NCBI GenBank assembly: GCA_902477765.1
Contig: CABSIM010000007.1
Coordinates: forward strand, 13,650-77,649
DNA from: an uncultured Clostridiaceae bacterium
GTDB taxonomy: Bacteria > Bacillota > Clostridia > Lachnospirales > Lachnospiraceae
DNA: 64,000 bases
Direction: 5' to 3'
Both the position numbers and the translations under genes were made by a program. Of the stretch, positions 43,555-52,342 are shown in pieces. Numbering within the stretch: the first letter of the stretch is position 1; the number at the start of each line of letters is the position of its first letter. The notes beneath the pieces are model-generated. The model saw nothing but the letters and a program-made list of their open reading frames with translations. It ran no database searches and was not told the origin of the DNA.

Positions 43555-43640
43555 AATACTTCTCCTTTATCTCCTTTGTACATCTTTTTCCTGCATCCGG
43601 GACCTGTGCCGTTCCGCATTCCCCGGAAATTCCAAAAAAA

Positions 43641-43667
43641 CCCTTATCCGGCAGGGCCGAGCAAGGG
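43641..43667 (-). terminator. Terminator after the lipoprotein gene
   Basis: CCCTT and AAGGG arms with a G+C-rich 17-base centre and T-runs on both sides. Confidence 0.6.
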
Positions 43668-43718
43668 CTTTTTTAGAGATCCTTTTATGATTTATCTTTT
43701 GTTTCCTTTATCCCGTTA

Positions 43719-44360
43719 TTAATAATTGATTCCTGTGATTCCCAGTTTGCCGTCCACGGAATTAAAAATGATATTGGGGGTATCATCTCCGATGACAACT
43801 CCTGCCACCAGCGGCTCCAGGCTTCCAAGATCGGCGGAGGACACCGCGTCGATCAGGCTCTGATCAAAAATCACTGCTGGATCCAGTGCCAGAAACGCCT
43901 CTTTGCTGTCCACGATTCCGTCATTTTCCTGCACGCAGGAGATATAGGTGGGATATGCCATCAGATCTGCAAGCGCATTCATGTCCTTGGCTTTTACTGC
44001 CTCCACAATCTGGGACGCAAACCCGTTGTAATCGGAATTTTCCAGGTCACTGAAATTCTTATCTTCCTCGTTCATTTCATCTTCCAGCGTAGCACCAGGT
44101 CCCTGTGCTTCGATCTCTGCATCCAGAGTCTCCTCGGTCTCATCTGCCGCCTTGCTGTCATCGGTTCCGTTCTGGGATGCGGAAACGTCTTCCTTATCTG
44201 TCTCCTTTTCCCCTTCTGCTGTTGTTCCTGCTTCAGAGGATGCCTCTGCGGATGCTCCGCTTTCCGTGGTTTCTGTTGAAGACGCATTGCCTGACCCGCA
44301 TGCGGTCACCATAACGGCAATGGCACATACAGCCAGTACAGTCAGAATTTTTTTCTTCAT
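43719..44360 (-). CDS. Secreted lipoprotein of unknown function
   Basis: 213 aa. Signal peptide and lipobox AVMVTAC (Cys21), then a 70-residue low-complexity acidic linker rich in Ser, Glu, Thr and Asp (SSTETTESGASAEASSEAG), then a compact C-terminal domain from about 105 (SDLENSDYNGFASQIVEAVK, then LADLMAYPTYISC) ending GKLGITGINY. The C-terminal domain resembles small secreted domains seen in Lachnospiraceae lipoproteins, but I do not recognise a named family. ATG at 44360 follows TGAGGAGAG; the longer upstream frame has no support. Confidence 0.78.
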   Translation of the reverse strand: MKKKILTVLAVCAIAVMVTACGSGNASSTETTESGASAEASSEAGTTAEGEKETDKEDVSASQNGTDDSKAADETEETLDAEIEAQGPGATLEDEMNEEDKNFSDLENSDYNGFASQIVEAVKAKDMNALADLMAYPTYISCVQENDGIVDSKEAFLALDPAVIFDQSLIDAVSSADLGSLEPLVAGVVIGDDTPNIIFNSVDGKLGITGINY

Positions 44361-44829
44361 AATAATCACTCTCCTCAGATTGATTCTTTCCGCCGGCATT
44401 CCTGGCGCCGGCGTTCCATGCCGCAGTCCGCACGCAGTTCCCGTGCCTGTCTCCGCAGGGCGTTTCTGCAGGCGGTCCGCCGCTTCTCTGTCAGATAGCA
44501 TCTGCCATAACAGGGAACAATATACCATCTTGATTTCTTAATATCAAGGAAGAAATTATTAAAATTGTTTTTATTTTTCGTAGTATTTCTCCGGTCCTTT
44601 TCATTTTCCTTTTAGAAATTTTCCATACTTCCGTCACAATTCTCCGGTATACTGTAACCATCAAAAACAAATGAGGCCGGCATAAAAAAGCGCGCAGACA
44701 TTGCCGGACTCGACTAACAATAATCTCCGTGCCGCAGGGCCGGAGTTGATCATATAAATAAAACATCCTATTATCCTCTTTTTAACCATACAAAAACCCG
44801 GGAAATTTCCCGGGTTTTTGTATGTCTTT
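44361..44829. other. Intergenic region with lipoprotein promoter and LysR terminator
   Basis: 469 bases without a convincing gene. On the minus strand: TTGATA (44542-44547), 17-base spacer, TATATT (44519-44524), giving a leader of about 150 bases for the lipoprotein gene. CTTGAT-N8-ATCAAG (44529-44548) overlaps the -35 and spacer and could be an operator. The 44550-44760 part is AT-rich and featureless. The LysR terminator ends the region. Confidence 0.5.
44792..44819 (-). terminator. Terminator after the LysR gene
   Basis: Perfect 28-base palindrome, AAAAACCCGGGAAA and its complement, with T-runs on both strands. Confidence 0.9.
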
Positions 44830-45729
44830 TCACGTTTCATGGTTATCTTCCAGCGCCCGCCGGACCACCTCGCAGAATCCGCGGACCGCCGGAGAAATCC
44901 ACCTTTCGGCGGCAACCAGGATCTGGATGTCCATCTGCATGCTGCAGTCTTTCACCCGGATTTCCGTGATCTGTCCGGATTCCAGTTCCGTTTTCAGGTC
45001 AAATTCCGGCAGAAGAGAAATCCCCAGCCCCATTTTCACAAACCGGATCAGGGCATCTGTGGATCCGATTTCCAGTCTGTCCCGGATTCCCAGCCCCTTT
45101 GAGGAAAGTTCTTCTTCCAGCAGTTTCCTGTAATTGCATCCCTTTTCGGTAAGAAGCCAGTTCTCCTCTGCCAGTTCTTCCAGAGGCACCGGCTCCCTGT
45201 TCCGGTACGCGTCTGTTCCCGGGCCGAAAAACACAATCCGCTCCGGCTTCCGGAACAGAATGCGCACGGCCGCATCTGATACCGGGCGGTCCAGAAGCAG
45301 AACCACGTCCACTTCTCCCCGCTTCAGCATATCTTCCAGCTGTATGGTGGTCCCCACCGTTACATGGAGCCGCACTCCCGGATATTTCTCAAGGAACAGG
45401 GCAATCCCTGTCATATAATCCGACGCGCAGATGGATTCCAGGATTCCCAGACGCAGTTCTCCTTCCGGTTCCCCGGAACCCGAAAAATGTGTCCTTACCT
45501 TTTCCGCCAGCCCCGTCATCTCATATGCGTAGGAAAGCAGTTCTTTCCCGGCGGCAGACAGTACGATTTTCCGTCCGGTGCGCGTAAAAAGCACCACTCC
45601 CAGTTCCTGTTCCAGCGCTTCGATCTGGGCCGTTACCGTGGACTGGGCATAATTCAGCCGCTCCGCAGCCCTGGAAAAGCTCCCCAGTTCTGCTGCGCGG
45701 ATAAAGGTTTTCAGATTCCTGAGTTCCAT
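44830..45729 (-). CDS. LysR family transcriptional regulator
   Basis: 299 aa. N-terminal winged HTH (LKTFIRAAELGSFSRAAERL, then YAQSTVTAQIEALEQELGV) and a periplasmic-binding-like effector domain (GELRLGILESICASDYMTGI near 89). Divergent from the nitrilase gene with 114 bases between, the classic LysR activator arrangement, so it probably controls the nitrilase and itself. ATG at 45729 follows CCAGGAGGCAGG. The effector is likely the nitrilase substrate or product (inference). Confidence 0.92.
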   Translation of the reverse strand: MELRNLKTFIRAAELGSFSRAAERLNYAQSTVTAQIEALEQELGVVLFTRTGRKIVLSAAGKELLSYAYEMTGLAEKVRTHFSGSGEPEGELRLGILESICASDYMTGIALFLEKYPGVRLHVTVGTTIQLEDMLKRGEVDVVLLLDRPVSDAAVRILFRKPERIVFFGPGTDAYRNREPVPLEELAEENWLLTEKGCNYRKLLEEELSSKGLGIRDRLEIGSTDALIRFVKMGLGISLLPEFDLKTELESGQITEIRVKDCSMQMDIQILVAAERWISPAVRGFCEVVRRALEDNHET

Positions 45730-45843
45730 GTCCTGCCTCCTGGTTCAAAATTTCCGATAAGACTCTTTTCTTTTTTCCGCTGTTCCTATTTTACCGTCTG
45801 TGATATGATACAGTCAACACTTATCAGATAGGAGCTGAGACAT

Positions 45844-46764
45844 ATGAAAGATCTCAAAGATACCTGCCGGATTGCAGTCGTCCAGGCGGAACCGGTTATG
45901 TTCGACAAAGATGCCTGCACCCGCAAAGTACAGGATCTCATTGCCCAATGTGCCGGAAACAATCCGGAACTCATCGTTTTCCCGGAACTTTTCATCCCCG
46001 GATATCCTTACGGAATGACTTTCGGTTTTACCGTGGGAAGCCGCGGGGAAAACGGGAGAAAAGACTGGAAGCGTTATTATGACAATTCCATTCTGGTTCC
46101 CGGCCCGGAAACGGAAGCCATCGGAAAGGCGGCCAGGGATGCCCATGCCTATGTAAGCATCGGCGTTTCCGAACGGGATGCCGTCACTGCCACCCTTTAC
46201 AACAGCAACCTGATTTTCTCTCCGGAGGGAGAGCTCATCTGTGTTCACAGAAAGCTGAAGCCCACCGGCTCCGAACGTCTGGTATGGGGAGACGCAGACC
46301 GCGACTTCTTCCCCATGGCCGAAACACCCTGGGGCCCCATGGGCGCCATGATCTGCTGGGAAAGCTATATGCCTCTGGCAAGAACCGCCCTGTATCAGAA
46401 AGGCGTCACCCTGTACATTGCCCCCAACACCAATGACAACGAGGAATGGCAGTCCACCATCCGCCACATTGCCATTGAAGGCCACTGCTATGTGATAAAC
46501 TGTGACATGTATTTTACCAGAGCTTCCTATCCCGACGATCTCCATTGCCCGGAGGAGATTTCCGCACTTCCGGAAGTGGTCTGCAGGGGCGGCAGCAATA
46601 TCATTGACCCCTTCGGTCACTGCGTCACAGATACCATATGGGACCGGGAAGGCATTCTCTATGCCGACCTGGACATGAACCTGGTTCCTGCAAGCCGTAT
46701 GGAATTCGACACCTGCGGCCACTATTCCCGCCCGGATGTTCTGCATCTGGAAGTCAGAGAATAA
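45844..46764 (+). CDS. Nitrilase (carbon-nitrogen hydrolase)
   Basis: 306-aa enzyme converting a nitrile to a carboxylic acid and ammonia. The full catalytic set is visible: Glu48 (IVFPELFIPGYP), Lys137 (CVHRKLKPTGSER) and Cys171 (GAMICWESYMPLA). The CWE context and HRKLKPT are characteristic of true nitrilases rather than amidases. Followed by APNTNDNEEWQSTIRHIAIE near 194. ATG at 45844 has TAGGAGCTGAGACAT upstream, a slightly long spacing. The closest activities would be aryl- or arylaceto-nitriles, but this cannot be fixed by eye. A terminator follows at once. Confidence 0.9.
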   Translation: MKDLKDTCRIAVVQAEPVMFDKDACTRKVQDLIAQCAGNNPELIVFPELFIPGYPYGMTFGFTVGSRGENGRKDWKRYYDNSILVPGPETEAIGKAARDAHAYVSIGVSERDAVTATLYNSNLIFSPEGELICVHRKLKPTGSERLVWGDADRDFFPMAETPWGPMGAMICWESYMPLARTALYQKGVTLYIAPNTNDNEEWQSTIRHIAIEGHCYVINCDMYFTRASYPDDLHCPEEISALPEVVCRGGSNIIDPFGHCVTDTIWDREGILYADLDMNLVPASRMEFDTCGHYSRPDVLHLEVRE

Positions 46765-46768
46765 TCCT

Positions 46769-47647
46769 TCAGCCCCGGAATTCCGGGGCTTTTTTCATCA
46801 GTTCCCCCATCTCTCCCAGAGACTGATAAACCCCGTCCGGCTTCACTTCCGAATGCTCCACATCCTCCGGCTTTGTCTCTCCCGTCAGCACCAGCAGTCC
46901 TCTGGCCCCGTTTTTCACGCCGGTGGCCACATCCGTATACAGGCGGTCTCCCACAAATGAGGTCTTCTCCCGGGCCGCTCCGGTCACCTGCAGAACCATG
47001 TCCACGGTTTCCGCAAACGGCTTTCCCACATACCTGGGCTGCTTCCCCGTGGAAAGGGAAATGGCGGCACACATGGCCCCGCAGTCCGGGATGAATCCGT
47101 CCTCGGTGGGACAGTTGATGTCCAGGTGTGTGGCCAGGAATTCTGCCCCGTTCCGGATAAACGTACAGGCTCTCTCCAGTTTTTCGTAGGTCAGAGTCAG
47201 ATCAAACCCCACCACCACAATATCCGGCTGTTCTTCTGTCAGAGAAATGCCTGCCTCCAGAAATGTTTCCTTCAGAGCCGGAGTTCCCACCAGATACACC
47301 GTCCTGCCCGGCCTTGTGGATTTCAGGTACTGAATCATCACATCTCCCGACGTCATGATCTGATCCCTGCGGATCGTGCAGTTCATTCCGGCCAGTTTTT
47401 CCATATACAGCCTGGGAGATCTGGAGGAATTATTGGTGAAAAAAAGATACTTTTTTCCCTGCCGCTCCACCTCCCGGATAAAATCCAGGGCACCGGGAAG
47501 AATCCGGTCCCCCAGATAAAACGTTCCGTCCATGTCCAGCACAAACAGTTCTGTCTCGTCCAGAAGTTTTTTCCTGTACTCTGTTTCCCTGCTGTCGGCT
47601 GTTCCTGCTTTGCCCGCCGTTTCTGTCTTTTTATCCGTAAACCTCAT
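46769..47647 (-). CDS. HAD-IIA family phosphatase (NagD/AraL-like)
   Basis: 292-aa phosphatase of HAD subfamily IIA. Motif I FVLDMDGTFYLGD near residue 35 (nucleophile and general acid Asp), motif II YLFFTNNSSRSPR near 69, and the C-terminal KTSFVGDRLYTDVATGVKNG near 230 with the metal-binding acidic residue. This subfamily includes glycerol-3-phosphate/phosphoglycolate and sugar phosphatases. It is the last gene of a flavoprotein operon acting on glycerol-phosphate-like substrates; the ATG directly abuts the DUF1667 stop (TAGATG). A 20-residue Lys/Glu/Thr-rich N-terminal extension is unusual. Confidence 0.88.
   Translation of the reverse strand: MRFTDKKTETAGKAGTADSRETEYRKKLLDETELFVLDMDGTFYLGDRILPGALDFIREVERQGKKYLFFTNNSSRSPRLYMEKLAGMNCTIRRDQIMTSGDVMIQYLKSTRPGRTVYLVGTPALKETFLEAGISLTEEQPDIVVVGFDLTLTYEKLERACTFIRNGAEFLATHLDINCPTEDGFIPDCGAMCAAISLSTGKQPRYVGKPFAETVDMVLQVTGAAREKTSFVGDRLYTDVATGVKNGARGLLVLTGETKPEDVEHSEVKPDGVYQSLGEMGELMKKAPEFRG
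46771..46795. terminator. Terminator after nitrilase, overlapping the HAD gene end
   Basis: AGCCCCGGAA and TTCCGGGGCT arms, no loop, then six T on the plus strand. It overlaps the last codons of the convergent HAD phosphatase gene (stop at 46769). Confidence 0.85.
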
Positions 47648-48016
47648 CTATGTTTCCGCCTTTCCCACATTTTTTGTGGCCACCACCGGTACTCCGGTTC
47701 CGGCACAGTTTTCTATTATCATATCACCGATCCGGACCGGTGCAAAGGCCCTGGCTTTCCGGATTTCTGCCATACAGGCAAAAATTCTGTCTTTCGGAAT
47801 CTCTCCCCTGGTCTTCACGGATACCACAGGCAGCACGCCTCCCATGACAGGAACCGTGGATGTCACGCTCCTTACCGGAGCTGTCACTTCCTTCTCCCCA
47901 TAGGCTTTCCCCCTGGGACACTGGTTTCCTTCCACCAGAATTGTCTCCCCGTCCACAGTCACCTGCAGCCGGCATCCCATGGGACATCCGATACATGTAA
48001 GCTCTCTCTTTTCCAA
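47648..48016 (-). CDS. DUF1667 protein (Cys-rich partner of glycerol-phosphate flavoenzymes)
   Basis: 122 aa. Cysteines at LTCIGCPMGCRLQV and GNQCPRG (four in a CxxC-x3-C ... C pattern) suggest a metal or Fe-S site. DUF1667 proteins are encoded beside GlpA- and GlpB-like flavoproteins in Clostridia and may form the third, electron-transferring part, as GlpC does in enterobacteria (inference). The start is a TTG at 48016 behind GGAGGAATAGCA, overlapping the end of the previous gene's stop region by none (3-base gap). Confidence 0.82.
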   Translation of the reverse strand: MEKRELTCIGCPMGCRLQVTVDGETILVEGNQCPRGKAYGEKEVTAPVRSVTSTVPVMGGVLPVVSVKTRGEIPKDRIFACMAEIRKARAFAPVRIGDMIIENCAGTGVPVVATKNVGKAET

Positions 48017-48019
48017 ATG

Positions 48020-49297
48020 CTATTCCTCCTCCACCGAAATCCGGATCTCCGTTTCCGGAAGCATCCCCGAAAACATTTGCTCCGTCAGCATGATCTGTTC
48101 CATTTCGCCCGGAGCCAGAATTTTTTTTCTCACAGCCATGACTCTGCGGCCGTCCGCATACACACAGATTCTCCGGTCCCTGTATACGTTGTCGGTCCGG
48201 AACCTGACCCTGACCGCTCCGTCAGGAAAATGCGGATCCATCCTCTGGGGCACGGTGTAGCGGACTCCGGGACCGGCGGCAACAGGAATTCTCCCTTTCT
48301 CCGGCTGCTCCTCCGCTCCCTGCTTCTTTTTCTCCACATAAAGCGCCGCATTTCTTCCGGCCGCTGCCGCCTCCTCAGATACAAAATCCACCAGATCATG
48401 AACATGGAGCACATTTCCGCAGGCAAACACGCCTTCCATTCCGGTCTCCAGCCGTTCATTCACCTCCGGCCCCGATGTGGCGCTGCTCACAGGCACCGGA
48501 AGGTTTCCGGTCAGTTCATTTTCCGGGATCAGGCCCACGGAAAGAAGAAGCGTATCGCAGCTGTAAAACTCTTCCGTGCCGGGCACCGGCTTTCTGTCCG
48601 GTCCCACTGCCGCCAGCGTCACTCCCGTAACTCTCTCCTTCCCGTGGATTTTCACCACCGTATGACTCAGCTTCAGGGGAATCCCGTAATCATCCAGGCA
48701 CTGAACAAGGTTCCTCTTCAGTCCTCCTGAGTAGGGCATCAGTTCTACCACCACCCGGACTCTGGCTCCTTCCAGGGTCATTCTTCTGGCCATGATAAGC
48801 CCGATATCCCCGGACCCCAGAATGACAGCCTCTTTCCCCACCAGATACCCCTCGATATTCATCAGTCTCTGGGCGGTTCCGGCTGAATATATCCCCGCAG
48901 GACGGGAACCTGGAATGTTCAGCGCTCCCCGGGGCCGTTCCCGGCAGCCCATGGCCAGCACCACCGCGTCGGCCTGTACCGTGCAGAGTCCCTCTTCCCG
49001 GCTGACATATGTGATCTTTCTGTCCCGGCTGATATCCGTCACCATGGCATTCAGACGATATGGTATCTTTTCCGCCTGGATGACTTTCACAAATCTGTCC
49101 GCATATTCCGGACCTGTCAGTTCTTCCCCGAACGTATGAAGACCGAATCCGCTGTGAATGCACTGGTTGAGAATTCCCCCCAGCACGGAATCTCTTTCCA
49201 GAATCAGGATTTCCTCCGCTCCGGCTTTTCTGGCCGCAGCCGCAGCCGCCAGCCCTGCCGGACCGCCTCCCACGATAACGATTTCATAATGTTTCAT
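48020..49297 (-). CDS. FAD/NAD(P)-dependent oxidoreductase, GlpB/pyridine nucleotide-disulfide type
   Basis: 425 aa. N-terminal FAD fold IVGGGPAGLAAAAAARKAG, LGGILNQCIHSGFGLHTF near 40, ATG-like VLAMGCRERPRGALNIPG near 113, a second dinucleotide fold AVILGSGDIGLIMARRM near 157, and VFACGNVLHVHDLVDFVSEE near 300. Associates with GlpA-like dehydrogenases as a second flavoprotein, probably passing electrons to or from NAD(P). The ATG at 49297 overlaps the upstream stop as ATGA. Confidence 0.88.
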   Translation of the reverse strand: MKHYEIVIVGGGPAGLAAAAAARKAGAEEILILERDSVLGGILNQCIHSGFGLHTFGEELTGPEYADRFVKVIQAEKIPYRLNAMVTDISRDRKITYVSREEGLCTVQADAVVLAMGCRERPRGALNIPGSRPAGIYSAGTAQRLMNIEGYLVGKEAVILGSGDIGLIMARRMTLEGARVRVVVELMPYSGGLKRNLVQCLDDYGIPLKLSHTVVKIHGKERVTGVTLAAVGPDRKPVPGTEEFYSCDTLLLSVGLIPENELTGNLPVPVSSATSGPEVNERLETGMEGVFACGNVLHVHDLVDFVSEEAAAAGRNAALYVEKKKQGAEEQPEKGRIPVAAGPGVRYTVPQRMDPHFPDGAVRVRFRTDNVYRDRRICVYADGRRVMAVRKKILAPGEMEQIMLTEQMFSGMLPETEIRISVEEE

Positions 49298-50745
49298 TCC
49301 GGCTGCCTCCTGTTCTCTCCCCGGATCAGTTCAGAACCGGGGCGGTTCTTGCATATTTCTTCCATGGTCTTTCCCGTCTCCCTGGCCAGAATCTCCATGG
49401 TCCTGGGAGTACAGAAACCGGCCTGGCAGCGTCCCATTCCCGCTCTCACACGCCGCTTGATTCCGTCCATGGAAACTGCGCCCGGTTTCCTGTGCACCGC
49501 GTCCACGATCTCTCCCTCGCTGATTCCTTCACACCTGCAGACAATTGTTCCGTAAAGAGGATTTTTTCTGATCAGGTCCGCCCGTTCTTCTTCGCTCATG
49601 GCAGAAGGCCTGACAATTCCCTTTCTTCCTGCGGTAAAATTCTTTTTGAGCTGTGCCCCGGTTTTTTCCGCCACCATACGGGCCATATATGCCCCGATGG
49701 CCGGAGCCGAGGAAAGCCCCGGAGATTCCATTCCCACCGCATCAAAAAATCCGGGGGCATCCGGAATTTCCCCAAGGATAAAATCATCTCCGTCTTCATG
49801 GGCACGGAGACCGGAAAAACTTGTGATCACCTGCCGGAAAGGTATCTGTTTCACGCTGAGAGAGGCTTTTTGGGCCACTTCCTCCAGTTCTTCCGCTGTG
49901 GTATCCGCCGACTCCCGGTCTTTCTGATCCGATGCGGTGGGTCCCAGAAGGAGATTTCCATGAACCGTAGGAGTCACCAGAACTCCCTTTCCCAGTTTCC
50001 CCGGCAGCTGAAAAACCGTATGGGACACATGAGCCCCCGCCGCCTTGTCAAGAAGCCAGTAATCTCCCTTTCTGGGAGTAATATGAAGCTTTCGGCTGCT
50101 GACCATGTTGTGAATCACATCTCCGTATACCCCTGCGGCATTTATCACGCAGGCTGTTTCCATTTCTCCGGTTCCGGTTTTCAGCAGATATCCGTAATCC
50201 GTCCTTTCCACGGAATCCACCCGGGTCAGGAAACGGAACTCCACCCCGTTGACACAGGCATTTTCAGCCAGAGCAATGGTCAGTCCGAAGGGACAGACAA
50301 TGCCGCCGGTGGGGGCATACAGAGCCGCCACCGCCTGTTCCGACAGATTGGGCTCCATGGCGCGGGCTTCTTCCCCAGACAGAATCCTGAGTCCGGGAAC
50401 GCCGTTGATCCTCCCCCGTTCATACAGCGCTTTCAGCGCCGGCAGATCCTCTTTCGCAAAGCAGAGAACCAGCGATCCGTTCCGCCGGAAATCAAAATCC
50501 AGTTCTTCTGCCAGAGGCTCCATCCTTCGGTTTCCTTCCAGGTTCATTCTGGCCTTCATGGTTCCCGGTTCCGCGTCATATCCGGCATGAACAATGGCAC
50601 TGTTGGCCTTGGACGTGCCGGAGCAGACATCTTCCTCTTTCTCCACAAGGCATATCTTCATCTCATATCTGGACAGTTCTCTGGCTATGGCACATCCCAC
50701 AACGCCTCCTCCGATAATGACCGCATCCCATCGTTTTTCTTCCAT
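49294..50745 (-). CDS. GlpA-like FAD-dependent oxidoreductase with [2Fe-2S] BFD domain
   Basis: 483 aa. Residues 1 to about 370 form a DAO-type flavoprotein (VIIGGGVVGCAIARELSRYE, SGTSKANSAIVHAGYD), typical of glycerol-3-phosphate dehydrogenase. The C-terminus carries a BFD-like [2Fe-2S] module: VCRCEGISEGEIVDAV near 402 and MGRCQAGFC near 439, with four cysteines. The protein probably oxidises a hydroxy- or glycerol-phosphate substrate and hands electrons to the two downstream partners. No glpK, glpF or regulator adjoins. ATG at 50745 follows ACGGAGGGAATGG. Confidence 0.88.
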   Translation of the reverse strand: MEEKRWDAVIIGGGVVGCAIARELSRYEMKICLVEKEEDVCSGTSKANSAIVHAGYDAEPGTMKARMNLEGNRRMEPLAEELDFDFRRNGSLVLCFAKEDLPALKALYERGRINGVPGLRILSGEEARAMEPNLSEQAVAALYAPTGGIVCPFGLTIALAENACVNGVEFRFLTRVDSVERTDYGYLLKTGTGEMETACVINAAGVYGDVIHNMVSSRKLHITPRKGDYWLLDKAAGAHVSHTVFQLPGKLGKGVLVTPTVHGNLLLGPTASDQKDRESADTTAEELEEVAQKASLSVKQIPFRQVITSFSGLRAHEDGDDFILGEIPDAPGFFDAVGMESPGLSSAPAIGAYMARMVAEKTGAQLKKNFTAGRKGIVRPSAMSEEERADLIRKNPLYGTIVCRCEGISEGEIVDAVHRKPGAVSMDGIKRRVRAGMGRCQAGFCTPRTMEILARETGKTMEEICKNRPGSELIRGENRRQPE

Positions 50746-50810
50746 TTTTCCATTCCCTCCGTCCTTCTTGCGTCATGTCCTGTCATACACAGTTTCTGAC
50801 GTCAAAAAAA

Positions 50811-50857
50811 GAGTACGGGAACAAAACGGCCTGTATCCGTTTCTGTTTCCCCTACTC
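50811..50857 (-). terminator. Terminator of the K+ uptake/kdpE operon
   Basis: Arms GAGTACGGGAACA and TGTTTCCCCTACTC (with two bulges) and an inner AAACGG/CCGTTT stem, then seven T on the minus strand. It lies between the kdpE-like gene and the flavoprotein operon. Confidence 0.8.
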
Positions 50858-50917
50858 CAATTCTCCGGGCCACTGTATTCATTTCTCTGTCTATTGTAAC
50901 ATCCAGCCCTGCCGGTG

Positions 50918-51625
50918 TCAATCACCGGTATCCACACGGACCATCCGGTAACCGATTCCCACATGGGTCTGGATATATTTATTCTCCCGGTCTTCTGCCT
51001 CAAGCTTTTTCCTGAGCTTTGCCATAAAAACCCGCAGCGAAGCCACATCGCTTTCCAGAGTGCTGCCCCATACCTCCCTGAGAATATAGGTATGCGTCAG
51101 TACTTTCCCGGAATTTTTGGCAAGGATGCAGAGCAGCCTGTATTCATTGGGAGTCAGCCTGAGCTCCGTATCTCCCATATATGCGCAGCCTGAAGAAAAA
51201 TCGATTTTCAGGTTTCCGTTGATAAATACCGGCGCCTCACTTCCTCCTGCCCCGGAAATACTCAGACGCCGCCAGATGGCACGAAGCCTGGCTGACAGTT
51301 CATCCACGGAAAACGGCTTTGTCAGATAGTCGTCGGCTCCGGCATCCAGAGCCTCTATCTTATCCCTGTCCTCGGTCCGGGCACTGATGATCACAATGGG
51401 CACGGAAGACCATCCCCGGATTTTTTCAATGACCTGAACCCCGTCCATGTCAGGAAGCCCCAGATCCAGAAGAATGATGTCCGGATTTCCGGATGCCGCT
51501 TCCATAATGGCCTGTTTTCCGTTTTCCGCCGTACGGTATCGGTATTCCTGCATTTCCAGCGTCATGGTGATAAGATTCCGTACCGCCGTATCATCCTCCA
51601 CCACGAGAACCACCGGCTTATCCAT
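50918..51625 (-). CDS. Response regulator, KdpE-like (OmpR family), without adjacent kinase
   Basis: 235-aa receiver plus winged-helix DNA-binding protein. Receiver: VLVVEDDTAVRNLI with the acidic pocket, phospho-acceptor Asp54 in ILLDLGLPDMDG, Lys in DDYLTKPFSVDE. Output domain: LTPNEYRLLCILAKNSGKVL and VASLRVFMAKLRKKLEAE near 195. Best resembles KdpE, the K+-limitation regulator. It is 24 bases after a TrkA/KtrA gene, so it is co-transcribed with K+ uptake, but no KdpD/sensor kinase gene is in the operon or window. ATG at 51625 follows CCGGAGGGC. Confidence 0.9.
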   Translation of the reverse strand: MDKPVVLVVEDDTAVRNLITMTLEMQEYRYRTAENGKQAIMEAASGNPDIILLDLGLPDMDGVQVIEKIRGWSSVPIVIISARTEDRDKIEALDAGADDYLTKPFSVDELSARLRAIWRRLSISGAGGSEAPVFINGNLKIDFSSGCAYMGDTELRLTPNEYRLLCILAKNSGKVLTHTYILREVWGSTLESDVASLRVFMAKLRKKLEAEDRENKYIQTHVGIGYRMVRVDTGD

Positions 51626-51649
51626 AATCTGCCCTCCGGTACTGCCCTG

Positions 51650-52297
51650 TTATCTGGTCAGGGCCTTGATATCTTTATGATTTCCCATGACCATCAGAGT
51701 CTCTCCCTCCGTAAACACATAGTCGGGATGAGGCATGGGAAACAGTGTCTTGTTTCTTTTGGTGGCAAGAATGCTTACATGGTATCTGGTACGCACTTCT
51801 TTCTCCAGAATGCTGTGGCCGATCCAGCTTTCAGGAATGGCCACCTCATAGATTCCGTATTCCGGTGTAAGCTCGATGTAATCAAACACACTGCTGCTGA
51901 CCCCGTAGCGGACAGCCAGACGTTCTGCCACTTCACGCTCCGCATAGACCACGTGATCCGCACCGTTGCGCAGCAGAAGCTTTTTATAGATGTCTCTGGT
52001 GGCTCTGGCCACCACATATCTTGCTCCCAGGTCTTTCAGGAGCACTGTAATTTCCAGCGCCGTCTGAAAACTGTCTGCGACTCCCACCACACAAAGGTCA
52101 AAATTCCTGATTCCGAGAGATCTCAGGAAATCCTCGTTGGTGGCATCGCCGATCTGAATATTGCGGATAACCGGCGCCAGTTCGTCCGCCCGCTCCTCGC
52201 TGCTTTCCACAGCCAGAACCTCATTTCCTTCTTCAATGAGTTTCAGTGCCATATGACGGCCAAAACGGCCGAGTCCGATAATCAAAACAGATTTCAT
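51650..52297 (-). CDS. ktrA: K+ uptake regulatory subunit TrkA/KtrA
   Basis: 215-aa cytoplasmic ring protein gating the K+ channel-like subunit. RCK_N domain with NAD/ATP-binding GLGRFG at 7-12 and ESSEERADELAPVI near 31; RCK_C domain from about 135 (YIELTPEYGIYEVAIPESWI, then FTEGETLMVMG). RCK_C domains of KtrA bind cyclic-di-AMP in other Firmicutes. ATG at 52297 with AAGGAGAAAG upstream, 45 bases after ktrB/trkH. Confidence 0.92.
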   Translation of the reverse strand: MKSVLIIGLGRFGRHMALKLIEEGNEVLAVESSEERADELAPVIRNIQIGDATNEDFLRSLGIRNFDLCVVGVADSFQTALEITVLLKDLGARYVVARATRDIYKKLLLRNGADHVVYAEREVAERLAVRYGVSSSVFDYIELTPEYGIYEVAIPESWIGHSILEKEVRTRYHVSILATKRNKTLFPMPHPDYVFTEGETLMVMGNHKDIKALTR

Positions 52298-52342
52298 ATT
52301 CTTTCTCCTTCCAATCGGATGCCTCCGTCCGGCAGTCCGTCA

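Noticed and set aside
44491..44766. Minus-strand open frame of 91 codons in the gap before the lipoprotein gene
   Set aside because: No ribosome site, spans the likely lipoprotein promoter and shows no protein-like pattern.
47126..48730. Plus-strand open frame of 534 codons opposite the flavoprotein operon
   Set aside because: Antisense shadow; no ribosome site and no motif.
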